From NCBI GenBank assembly GCA_964393335.1, contig CAYMTN010000227.1, positions 1-8,555 of the forward strand: a DNA stretch of 8,555 nucleotides, given 5' to 3'. Both the position numbers and the translations under genes were made by a program. Below the pieces are notes generated by a model. The model was not told where the DNA came from and searched no databases. It saw only the letters and a list, made by a program, of their open reading frames with translations. Shown here piece by piece: positions 1 through 5,770 of the stretch. Within the stretch, counting starts at the first letter, position 1. Each line of letters opens with the position of its first letter. This DNA comes from CAYMTN01 sp964393335. GTDB lineage: Bacteria > Chloroflexota > Anaerolineae > Aggregatilineales > Aggregatilineaceae.

Positions 1-173
1 TGGGCTGGCACAACGCCGGGTTGATCCTGGCGGCACTGCGCGTGCTGGGGCTGGCGGGCGTCGGCGCGGTGACCTTCGTGATCGCGGGCATCTTCGCCGG
101 TCTGGACGAAATCCGCACGCTGCCCGCGCTGGTCTTGCGCCGCCGGGACGCGGTCGCCTTGCCGGATGCGTGA
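1..173 (+). CDS. C-terminal end of an integral membrane protein (partial)
   Basis: Reading from base 3, 56 codons are open up to a TGA at 171-173; the start lies outside the window. The visible part has one long hydrophobic stretch rich in Leu, Ala, Gly and Val (roughly codons 5-36), then a short charged tail with an Arg-Arg-Arg cluster (LRRRDAVALPDA), as expected for a last transmembrane helix with a cytoplasmic, positively charged end. The layout would fit a polysaccharide flippase or MurJ-like transporter next to a sugar-nucleotide gene, but no family motif is present in so short a piece, so this identity is only a guess. That it is a real gene is supported by the unbroken frame and high-GC third positions. 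Confidence 0.6.
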   Translation, partial: GWHNAGLILAALRVLGLAGVGAVTFVIAGIFAGLDEIRTLPALVLRRRDAVALPDA

Positions 174-190
174 TCGCGTGCGGCGCGTGT

Positions 191-230
191 GCCCCGTGCC
201 CCATGCAGCGGCGCTTTGCCCCGTGCCCCA
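191..230. repeat. 13-bp direct repeat pair in the spacer
   Basis: GCCCCGTGCCCCA occurs exactly twice, at 191-203 and 218-230, with starts 27 bp apart, in the spacer after the membrane protein gene. No gene covers it. The function is unknown; it may be a short duplication or a degenerate tandem repeat. Confidence 0.7.
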
Positions 231-254
231 CACGCCCTTTTTGAAAAAGGCGTG
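231..254. repeat. 24-bp palindrome, possible bidirectional terminator
   Basis: CACGCC at 231-236 pairs with GGCGTG at 249-254, and the inner TTTTT/AAAAA (238-242 and 244-248) continues the symmetry with one mismatch. As RNA it would form a stem with a GC-rich base and an AU-rich top. No U-run follows on either strand, so it is a weak terminator candidate. It lies 57 bp after the membrane protein stop and could separate that gene from the kinase gene. Confidence 0.45.
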
Positions 255-278
255 ACCGAAAACTGCCCCGCCGCGCAG

Positions 279-307
279 TGGAACGTCCCTCTCAGATCGA
301 GTACAAT
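279..307 (+). promoter_or_regulatory. Candidate promoter for the kinase-nucleotidyltransferase gene
   Basis: TACAAT at 302-307 matches the -10 consensus at five of six positions. With a 17-bp spacer the -35 hexamer would be TGGAAC (279-284), only three of six. The start codon is 49 bp downstream. It is the only good -10-like box I saw in the spacer, and the weak -35 keeps confidence low. Confidence 0.35.
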
Positions 308-344
308 GACGCGATGACAGACTCGTGTGCAGCGCAGTCAAAAA

Positions 345-349
345 AGGAG
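345..349 (+). promoter_or_regulatory. Ribosome binding site deciding a GTG start
   Basis: AGGAG, preceded by an A-run, lies 7 nt before GTG at 357. It overlaps the sequence that the upstream in-frame ATG (327) would translate, so the GTG is preferred. The protein then begins directly with the GHMP first strand (KIFVPGRI), as in related kinases. Confidence 0.8.
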
Positions 350-356
350 TGGCGCG

Positions 357-2279
357 GTGAAGATTTTTGTTCCGGGGCGCATCTGCCTGATGGGCGAGCA
401 TTCGGACTGGGCCGGGGGCTACCGGCGCATCAACGCCGAGATCGAAAAAGGGTACGCGCTCATTGCCGGTACTAACCAGGGCATCTACGCAGAAGTGACG
501 CCGCACCCGACCTCGCTGGTGCTCAGTTCCACCACTCACGACGGCCAGAAACACGGCCCCTACGAAATCCCGATGGAACCCAAAACGCTGCTGGCCGAAG
601 CGCAAAAGGGCGGCTTCTGGAGTTACATCGCCGGGGTAGCGTACCAGGTGCTGACCCATTACCACGTGCGCGGGCTGGTGATCGACAACTACAAAACCGA
701 CCTGCCGGTCAAAAAAGGGCTGTCATCCAGCGCCGCGATCAGCGTGCTGGCCGCGCGCGCTTTCAACCGCGTCTACGACCTCAAGCTGACCACGCGCGGC
801 GAAATGGAGATCGCCTACCAGGGCGAGATCACGACTCCTTCGCGCTGCGGGCGGATGGACCAGGGCTGCGCGTTTGGCAACCGCCCCGTGCTGATGACGT
901 TTGACGGCGAACGCCTGGATACCACCGAGTTACGCGCCGCCAGCGAGTTATTTTTCGTGATCGTGGACCTGCAAGCCCACAAAGACACGATGGAAATCCT
1001 CGCCCGGCTGAATCGCAGTTTTCCGTTTGCCGAAAACGAGATCGAAGCAGGCGTGCAAAACCTGCTCGGCCCGATCAACAAACGCGTCGTGCTTCAGGCG
1101 GTGAACGCGCTCGAACGCGGCGACGGCGAACAGCTTGGCGCGTTGATGACCGAAGCGCAGGAGTTTTTTGATACGTATGCCTGCCCGGCCTGCCCCGAAG
1201 AACTCACCGCCCCAGCCTTGCATCGCGTCCTGGAATACGAACCGCTCAAGTCGCACATTTGGGGCGGCAAAGGTGTCGGGTCGCAGGGGGACGGCACCGG
1301 GCAGTTCATCGCCCGCAGCCGCGCCGACCAGCAGGCCGTGATCCAGATCATCGAGCGGGATTTGCACCTGCCCTGCCTGGAATTGACGCTCACGACCGGC
1401 CCCACCGTGCGTAAAGCCGTGATCCCGGCTGCCGGGTTTGGCACGCGCCTGTTCCCGGCCTCCAAGGCCACCAAAAAGGAGCTGTTCCCCATCGTGGACC
1501 GCGACGGGATCGCCAAGCCCGCCATTCTGTTGATCGTGGAAGAAGCGCTCAACGCCGGGCTGGACGAAGTGATCATCATCGTGCAAGAAGACGATCTGCC
1601 CGATTTCGAGGCGTTCTTCAACGTGCAGGTTTCCATCGAAAACTACAACAAGCTGCCGCCGCACTTCCAGGACTACGCCCGCCACCTGCTCGACATCGGC
1701 CAGCGCGTCGAATTCGTGATCCAGCGCGCGCAGGAAGGGCTGGGCCACGCCGTGTACTCGGTGCGCGATATCGTCGGGGACGAGCCGTTTCTGCTGATGC
1801 TGGGCGATCACCTCTACCGCTCGGATACCGAGCGCTCGTGCGCCCAACAGTTGATCGACGCCTTCACCCGGCATGGCGTCAGCGTCCTGGGGCTGCGCCG
1901 CACGTCCGAAGACCAGATCGCCAATTTCGGCACGGCGACCGGCGTCTGGATGGAAAACGGCGAGATGCTCAACGTCACCGAGTTTGCCGAAAAACCAACG
2001 GTCGATTACGCCCGCTCGAACCTGCGTGTTTCCGGCCTGCCGGAAGACGAATACCTGACCGTCTTCGGGCAGTACATCATCAAGCCGCAGATTTTCGAAT
2101 ACCTGGCCGAGCACATTCACAACAACGTGCGCGAACGCGGCGAATTCCAGCTTACGTCGGCGCTCGACCGCCTGCGCAAAGAGGACGGCTTCCTGGGGCT
2201 GATCATCGAGGGACGGCGCTTTGACATCGGCCTGCCCGAATATTATTTGGAGACGCTGCGCACGTTTCGGGAGCCGTGA
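357..2279 (+). CDS. Bifunctional GHMP sugar kinase / GalU-like sugar-1-phosphate nucleotidyltransferase
   Basis: This 640-aa protein carries two enzymes. Residues 1-350 are a galactokinase-type GHMP kinase: GRICLMGEHSDWAGG (7-21) is the sugar-binding signature, KKGLSSSAA (119-127) the ATP-binding motif, SRCGRMDQG holds the likely catalytic Asp168, and GGKGVGSQGDGTG (303-315) stands for the glycine-rich third motif. Residues 352-640 are a GalU-type transferase: AAGFGTRLFPASK (358-370), then EGLGHAV, LGDHLY with the metal Asp, EFAEKP, GEFQLTSAL and RFDIGLP. The kinase would phosphorylate C1 of a free sugar and the second domain would transfer a nucleotide, probably UMP, giving an NDP-sugar for glycan synthesis or salvage in the cytoplasm. 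The sugar cannot be told from sequence: galactose, a uronic acid or arabinose are possible. The known fusion FKP has the opposite domain order. The GTG start is chosen over the ATG at 327 because of the AGGAG site. The stop lies within a repeat unit. Confidence 0.9.
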   Translation: MKIFVPGRICLMGEHSDWAGGYRRINAEIEKGYALIAGTNQGIYAEVTPHPTSLVLSSTTHDGQKHGPYEIPMEPKTLLAEAQKGGFWSYIAGVAYQVLTHYHVRGLVIDNYKTDLPVKKGLSSSAAISVLAARAFNRVYDLKLTTRGEMEIAYQGEITTPSRCGRMDQGCAFGNRPVLMTFDGERLDTTELRAASELFFVIVDLQAHKDTMEILARLNRSFPFAENEIEAGVQNLLGPINKRVVLQAVNALERGDGEQLGALMTEAQEFFDTYACPACPEELTAPALHRVLEYEPLKSHIWGGKGVGSQGDGTGQFIARSRADQQAVIQIIERDLHLPCLELTLTTGPTVRKAVIPAAGFGTRLFPASKATKKELFPIVDRDGIAKPAILLIVEEALNAGLDEVIIIVQEDDLPDFEAFFNVQVSIENYNKLPPHFQDYARHLLDIGQRVEFVIQRAQEGLGHAVYSVRDIVGDEPFLLMLGDHLYRSDTERSCAQQLIDAFTRHGVSVLGLRRTSEDQIANFGTATGVWMENGEMLNVTEFAEKPTVDYARSNLRVSGLPEDEYLTVFGQYIIKPQIFEYLAEHIHNNVRERGEFQLTSALDRLRKEDGFLGLIIEGRRFDIGLPEYYLETLRTFREP

Positions 2280-2329
2280 ACCGTTGTCGGTTTTCCGTAA
2301 ACCGTTATCCGTGAACCGTTACCCGTTCA
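2274..2329 (+). repeat. Heptad repeat array 1 (eight 7-bp units)
   Basis: From 2274 the sequence runs in exact 7-bp steps: CCGTGAA, CCGTTGT, CGGTTTT, CCGTAAA, CCGTTAT, CCGTGAA, CCGTTAC, CCGTTCA. The first unit contains the TGA stop of the kinase-nucleotidyltransferase gene (2277-2279). The last 33 bp (2297-2329) recur at 2546-2578 with a single difference. A degenerate tail in another phase (CGGATCA, CGGTCAA, CTGTTAC) follows at 2350-2370. It resembles the short tandemly repeated heptanucleotides known from cyanobacteria and other large genomes. Confidence 0.85.
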
Positions 2330-2357
2330 GGCACGTCACAAGCGCAACGCGGATCAC

Positions 2358-2552
2358 GGTCAACTGTTACTGAGCCTGACGTATCTTGCTAAACTGATCG
2401 TGTGACAGAGACTCGCTGGTTAGCCTCACCCCTGGCCGAATGGCGGCTCCATTCTGATGGAGAGGGGAAAAGGGGCCGGGGGTTAAGGGGTGAGGCTTGC
2501 CACCAGTGCTCAAAAGTTTAGTTTTCAATGCGAGTATCAGTAACTGTAAACC
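2358..2552. repeat. Nested palindromic (MITE-like) element between the heptad arrays
   Basis: Several inverted arms share one centre. GGTCAACTGTTACTGA (2358-2373) faces TCAGTAACTGTAAACC (2537-2552) imperfectly. CTAAACT (2389-2395) faces AGTTTAG (2515-2521), CTGGT (2416-2420) faces ACCAG (2502-2506), and AGCCTCACCCC (2422-2432) faces GGGGTGAGGCT (2487-2497) perfectly over 11 bp. At the top CTCCAT (2447-2452) and ATGGAG (2457-2462) close on a 4-nt loop. No open frame of note lies in it. The CCTCACCCC...GAGAGGGG wording resembles dispersed intergenic hairpin repeats of many genomes, so a non-autonomous or REP-like element is likely. Confidence 0.7.
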
Positions 2553-2578
2553 GTTGTCCGTGAACCGTTACCCGTTCA
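2544..2578 (+). repeat. Heptad repeat array 2 (five 7-bp units)
   Basis: CTGTAAA, CCGTTGT, CCGTGAA, CCGTTAC, CCGTTCA follow each other in exact 7-bp phase. Bases 2546-2578 match 2297-2329 at 32 of 33 positions and in the same orientation, so the palindromic element is flanked by long direct repeats. Confidence 0.85.
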
Positions 2579-2605
2579 CACCCATCAGGCGCGAAACACG
2601 AATAA

Positions 2606-2626
2606 CGGTTAACTGTCAACTGTAAA
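2606..2626 (+). repeat. Short heptad array 3, partly complementary to arrays 1 and 2
   Basis: CGGTTAA, CTGTCAA, CTGTAAA form three 7-bp units. With two bases in front, AACGGTTAAC (2604-2613) is complementary at nine of ten positions to GTGAACCGTT in array 2, so a hairpin is possible in the leader just before the oxidoreductase gene. Confidence 0.6.
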
Positions 2627-2656
2627 CGTTCTGTCACGAAGGAGAGCGCAACGAAC

Positions 2657-3685
2657 ATGACCGCTATCCGTTTGGTCCAGGCAGGCATCATCGGGTGCGG
2701 TGGCTGGGCGCGCCACCGCTACATCCCCAACCTGCTCGGACAGCAGGATACGACCCAGATTGCCGCCGTGTGCGAGCCGTCGCCGGAGGCGTATGCCGCC
2801 GCCGCGCAGATCTTCCGCGACCACGGCCTGGAGCCGCCGCCCAACGTGCCCGATCTCGATCGATTTCTGGCGATCCATGCCGCGCAGCTTGACGCGGTGT
2901 TTATCCTCACGCCGCACGCCTACCACCACAACCACGCCACCGCCTGCCTGGAAGCCGGACTCGACGTGCTGCTCGAAAAACCGATGGTGATGAACGCGGA
3001 CCAGGCGCGCAGCCTGATCGCCACGCGCGACCGCACCGGTCGGCATCTCGTCGTCGCGTTTCAGGGCAGCCTGTCGCCGCAGGTGCGCACCGCCGTGAAG
3101 ATGCTGCGCTCCGGCGAATTGGGCGAGCTGCAAAGCATCAGCGCGACGATCTGGCAGGACTGGCGCGAGAAGACCAGCGGCACGTGGCGGCAGCAGCCCA
3201 AACTGGCGGGCGGCGGCATGTTGTTTGATACCGGCGCGCACATGCTCAACACGGTCGCCGATCTCGCCGGGCAGAACTTCGTCGAGGTTGCCGCGTGGAT
3301 GGATAACCGGGGCACGCCGGTCGATATCATGGGCGTGATCATCGGGCGGCTGGAATCCGGCGCGTATGTCACAATGCACGCCTGCGGTGAGACGGTCCCG
3401 ACCTGCAAGTCGGATATTCGCGTCTTTTGCAGCGATGCCATTTTGCGCACCGGCGCGTGGGGTGACACGCTGGAGATGCAGCGGCGCGGCAATAAAACCT
3501 TCCGCAAGGTGAAGGTGGCTCCCTCTAATGGGCCGTGGGAGCAGTTTTTACTGGTGCGCAGCGGGCAAATCACCAATCCCAGCCCGCCCGAAGTCGGGCT
3601 GCGTATGGCGACGCTGTGGGACGCGATCCGCGCATCGGCGGCGCAGCACGGCGCGCCGGTCCGCGCCGGGAAACAGGGAGCATAA
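2657..3685 (+). CDS. Gfo/Idh/MocA-family NAD(P)-dependent sugar oxidoreductase (ThuB-like position)
   Basis: This 342-aa protein has the usual length and two-domain layout of the family. Residues 5-20 hold the Rossmann turn GIIGCGGWARH, LLEKPMVMN contains the Glu107-Lys108-Pro109 motif whose Lys acts near the nicotinamide, and GGGMLFDTGAHMLN carries Asp191 and His195 of the DxGxH active-site motif. Such enzymes oxidise or reduce a hydroxyl or keto group of sugars, inositols or sugar derivatives in the cytoplasm. It is followed after 4 bp by a ThuA-domain gene, an arrangement seen in thuA-thuB trehalose/sucrose 3-oxidation loci, so a role in keto-sugar formation or breakdown is plausible; the substrate is not determinable here. 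The AAGGAG at 2639-2644 lies 12 nt before the ATG, a little far. The gene begins after the heptad-repeat spacer, which may hold its promoter. Confidence 0.88.
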   Translation: MTAIRLVQAGIIGCGGWARHRYIPNLLGQQDTTQIAAVCEPSPEAYAAAAQIFRDHGLEPPPNVPDLDRFLAIHAAQLDAVFILTPHAYHHNHATACLEAGLDVLLEKPMVMNADQARSLIATRDRTGRHLVVAFQGSLSPQVRTAVKMLRSGELGELQSISATIWQDWREKTSGTWRQQPKLAGGGMLFDTGAHMLNTVADLAGQNFVEVAAWMDNRGTPVDIMGVIIGRLESGAYVTMHACGETVPTCKSDIRVFCSDAILRTGAWGDTLEMQRRGNKTFRKVKVAPSNGPWEQFLLVRSGQITNPSPPEVGLRMATLWDAIRASAAQHGAPVRAGKQGA

Positions 3686-3689
3686 AGTC

Positions 3690-4424
3690 ATGACGAACTT
3701 GCCGCGTATCACCGTATGGAATGAAGGCCGTCACGAAAAAACAAAAGACGACGTCAAAGCCGTCTATCCCAACGGCATGCACGCCGTGATCGCCGAGGCA
3801 CTGCGCGCGCAGGGTTTTAACGTGCGCACCGCCACCCTTGACGATGATCCCGATCACGGCCTGTCCGACGACGTTTTAGCCGCGACAGACGTCCTGACGT
3901 GGTGGGGCCACAGGGCTCACGCCGCCGTGAGCGACCACGTCGTAGACAAGGTTCAGCAGCGCGTGTTGGACGGCATGGGCCTGATCGTGCTGCATTCCGG
4001 GCATTTTTCCAAGATTTTTAAGCGGTTGATGGGCACGACCTGCAACCTGACCTGGCGTGAGATCGGGGAAAAGGAACGCCTGTGGGTGGTCGAGCCGGGA
4101 CACCCGATCGCGGCGGGTCTGCCGCCCTATTTCGAGATTCCCCACGCGGAAATGTACGGCGAGCGGTTCGACATCCCCGCGCCCGAAACGCTGGTATTCG
4201 TTAGCTGGTTTGCGGGCGGTGAAGTGTTCCGCAGCGGCTGCACCTTCCGGCGCGGCAGAGGCAAAATTTTCTACTTCCGCCCCGGCCACGAAACGCTGCC
4301 GATCTACTACCAGCCGGAGGTACAGCACGTCATCGCCAACGCCGCGCGGTGGTGCGCGCCGGACTCCATCGCGCCGACCGTGTTCGGCAACCGCGCCGAG
4401 CCGCTGGAATCGATCGCGCCCTGA
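3690..4424 (+). CDS. ThuA-domain protein (trehalose-utilisation type)
   Basis: From ATG 3690 the protein has 244 aa, the normal size of a ThuA-like protein, which adopts a class I glutamine-amidotransferase-like fold. Landmarks are WNEGRHEK near the N-terminus, LTWWGHRAH (69-77), LIVLHSGHFSK (98-108), a PHAEMYGERF segment and FRPGHETLPIYY starting near residue 196. The clustered His residues (74, 77, 102, 105, 200) are typical of the family, which acts with Gfo/Idh/MocA dehydrogenases in forming or processing 3-keto-disaccharides. GGGAG at 3676-3680, 9 nt upstream, supports this start over the longer in-frame codons that overlap the preceding gene. The 4-bp gap shows translational linkage with the oxidoreductase. 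The C-terminus looks complete, although a mobile-element relic starts right at its stop codon. Confidence 0.87.
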   Translation: MTNLPRITVWNEGRHEKTKDDVKAVYPNGMHAVIAEALRAQGFNVRTATLDDDPDHGLSDDVLAATDVLTWWGHRAHAAVSDHVVDKVQQRVLDGMGLIVLHSGHFSKIFKRLMGTTCNLTWREIGEKERLWVVEPGHPIAAGLPPYFEIPHAEMYGERFDIPAPETLVFVSWFAGGEVFRSGCTFRRGRGKIFYFRPGHETLPIYYQPEVQHVIANAARWCAPDSIAPTVFGNRAEPLESIAP

Positions 4425-4540
4425 ACAACACAGCCGGGGTGATGCCCGGCCCCAGTGAAGCTCCACCGCCAGAGGCGGTGGCTTCTTGGTCAAAGCAGGA
4501 ACACTACGAAGTGAGGTTACCTGCTCGCAAGAGTCGGTGA
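4424..4540 (+). pseudogene. Probable C-terminal relic of an IS200/IS605-type TnpB nuclease gene
   Basis: Overlapping the thuA stop, an in-frame stretch of 38 codons ends at TGA 4538-4540. It reads NNTAGVMPGPSEAPPP, then EAVASWSKQE and a basic end (VRLPARKSR). A short Asn-Thr-Ala-Gly run, a hairpin-encoded low-complexity middle, then Lys-Gln-Glu and a basic tail is a pattern I associate with TnpB C-termini of IS605/IS607-type transposons. The RuvC and zinc-ribbon parts are absent, so if correct this is only the 3' tip, left by deletion or partial transposition. The frame is too short for a firm family call. It could also be a non-coding IS end that happens to be open. Confidence 0.42.
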
Positions 4541-4567
4541 ACATCACCGCCGAATGAACATTTTCGG
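4433..4567 (+). ncRNA. Chain of hairpins, candidate omega-RNA scaffold / IS200-IS605 right end
   Basis: Five stem-loops follow each other. GCCGGG/CCCGGC (4433-4438, 4445-4450) comes first. CCACCGCC/GGCGGTGG (4463-4470, 4474-4481) is next, extended by GAAG/CTTC. GCAGG/CCTGC (4495-4499, 4520-4524) has CACT/AGTG inside. CGGTGA/TCACCG (4535-4540, 4544-4549) and CCGAA/TTCGG (4550-4554, 4563-4567) finish the chain. They overlap the tnpB-like frame and extend past its stop, as the omega-RNA of TnpB systems does at the transposon right end. No complete TnpB is present in the window. The hairpins are directly visible; the RNA function is inferred. Confidence 0.4.
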
Positions 4568-4609
4568 TGCAGCTATATATGAATGTACTGGTAGAACCGA
4601 TTACCTGTA

Positions 4610-4628
4610 CCACTACCAGAGGTAGTGG
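4610..4628. repeat. Hairpin with compensatory changes relative to 4463-4481
   Basis: CCACTACC pairs with GGTAGTGG over 8 bp around an AGA loop. The hairpin at 4463-4481 is identical except that CG is replaced by TA on one arm with the matching change on the other. Paired subterminal hairpins of similar sequence mark the two ends of IS200/IS605 elements, so the two may bound a small non-autonomous element. Confidence 0.6.
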
Positions 4629-4642
4629 CTTTAAAAAGCTGA

Positions 4643-4683
4643 GTAAAAATCACCCTGTCCGGTTGTTTCTTGACCGGACAGGG
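4643..4683 (-). terminator. Intrinsic terminator of the membrane-anchored protein gene
   Basis: CCCTGTCCGG (4653-4662) and CCGGACAGGG (4674-4683) form a perfect 10-bp stem, with one further T-A pair and a 9-nt loop. On the minus strand it is followed by TGATTTTTAC. It lies 35 bp after the stop of the minus-strand gene and separates it from the convergent plus-strand operon. Confidence 0.85.
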
Positions 4684-4718
4684 CTGGTAGCAGAAAAGTG
4701 ATGAAACTGGTCGCAGAC

Positions 4719-5723
4719 TCAGTAGGGGAACTCGGACAGAACGTCCTCTACCGTTGAAACCCGGTTCGACGAGATCGAGAAGATCCAGGGGCCGCGTGCC
4801 CACGTGAACGATACCCATCCACGTACTGAGCTGTAGAAATAATCGACCTCCCCGACGCTTTCCACCGCGAAATTGCCGACCTGGCCATAACGCCGCGCGT
4901 GATAGAACAGTTCGAGCATCGTCTGCGCGGCTTGTTCCTCCGACAGGGATTGACCGATGGCCACATCGACGAACCGGTTGCCGCCCTGGTACTTGGCGGC
5001 GGCGGTGCTGACCATCCCATAACTGCGGTGGCAGAGTGGTGGGTTGGTTTCTTCGCGCGAATAGCCAAGCCCCAACAGGCATTGGTTGGTTGGGCTGGAT
5101 GGCTGAAGCTGTGTGATCGGGCGGCTCGTGCGGGCATAACTGCCCAGCGACGCCGGTAACAGGTACTGGACGGAGGCGGATGCCGGCGGCGCAGGCCGTG
5201 CCGCCAGATCATAGGGAGCGGCGAGCGCGTCCGACAAAAACGGCCCTTGCTGCGCCTTCACATGATCGTAGGCCACGCTGCCCACAAAATACCCGACACC
5301 GGCCAGGATGATCGTTGCCAGGGTGACCAGGTACGCGCCCCGCACGACAGATGGCAGGCGATTGAACCGGGCCTTTGCGTCGGCGGATTTTCGGACCGTG
5401 CGCTCCCCGATCATTCCCAGCGACAGGGCCAGTATCTGGATCAGCCCGAAAACGTCCCACCACCTGACGCTGCGAGGCGCGGTTACGCTGTCCTCCAGGT
5501 CGTCGGCCAGGAGCAGCTGGCGCAGGTTCGCCTGGTCGTCATGCGTGGTCCATCCGGCATCAAGCGACACCGCCGGGTCTGATCGCGGCGCTCCCTCAGG
5601 AAATTCGACGACTGGTGCCTGCATGTTGTCTTGTTGTTTGGCCTCAGCCAATCGTTTGAGGTCTGCCGGGCTGATCTGGCTGGCCAGGGCGTCAAACGCG
5701 TCATCCGTCATGCTTGCAACCAT
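4719..5723 (-). CDS. Membrane-anchored protein of unknown function with large C-terminal exported domain
   Basis: I do not recognise a family. The 334-aa protein has an acidic, Gln- and Leu-rich cytoplasmic N-terminal part (1-85) with a short helical stretch (SPADLKRLAEAKQQ), a first hydrophobic segment near 89-106 (WDVFGLIQILALSLGMIG), a basic loop (107-128), and a clear transmembrane helix near 129-152 (GAYLVTLATIILAGVGYF). The rest (153-334) is probably outside: a Pro/Ala-rich stalk, then a globular domain with Cys215 and Cys231 in a possible disulfide and an aromatic-rich end (VDYFYSSVRGWVSFTWARGPW). It follows the Flp/TadE-like gene in the same orientation, so a role in pilus assembly or surface display is possible but unproven. 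ATG at 5723 lies 8 nt after AAGGAG; the GTG one codon upstream is less well spaced. Confidence 0.75.
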   Translation of the reverse strand: MVASMTDDAFDALASQISPADLKRLAEAKQQDNMQAPVVEFPEGAPRSDPAVSLDAGWTTHDDQANLRQLLLADDLEDSVTAPRSVRWWDVFGLIQILALSLGMIGERTVRKSADAKARFNRLPSVVRGAYLVTLATIILAGVGYFVGSVAYDHVKAQQGPFLSDALAAPYDLAARPAPPASASVQYLLPASLGSYARTSRPITQLQPSSPTNQCLLGLGYSREETNPPLCHRSYGMVSTAAAKYQGGNRFVDVAIGQSLSEEQAAQTMLELFYHARRYGQVGNFAVESVGEVDYFYSSVRGWVSFTWARGPWIFSISSNRVSTVEDVLSEFPY

Positions 5724-5731
5724 CACATGCT

Positions 5732-5737
5732 CTCCTT
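5732..5737 (-). promoter_or_regulatory. Ribosome binding site for the membrane-anchored protein
   Basis: On the minus strand AAGGAG lies 8 nt before ATG 5723 and 5 nt before GTG 5726. It sits in the 48 nt between the intercistronic terminator and the start, and it makes the first ATG the likelier start. The later ATG at 5711 is too far away. Confidence 0.7.
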
Positions 5738-5770
5738 ACCGATCACCGGTACCGGACCACACTTTGTCGG

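Noticed and set aside
948..2120. Long 390-codon open frame on the minus strand
   Set aside because: It lies opposite the fused kinase-transferase gene, whose motifs are unmistakable. The minus frame has no recognisable domain and arises from high-GC codon bias.
2274..2626. CRISPR array
   Set aside because: The units are 7 bp in direct tandem and the 33-bp copies occur only twice with a 216-bp palindromic segment between them. There are no regular spacers and no cas genes.
2609..3379. 256-codon minus-strand frame
   Set aside because: Shadow of the Gfo/Idh/MocA gene, with no family motif and starting inside the repeat spacer.
3876..4613. 245-codon minus-strand frame
   Set aside because: Shadow of the ThuA gene running into the hairpin region; no domain pattern and no ribosome site.
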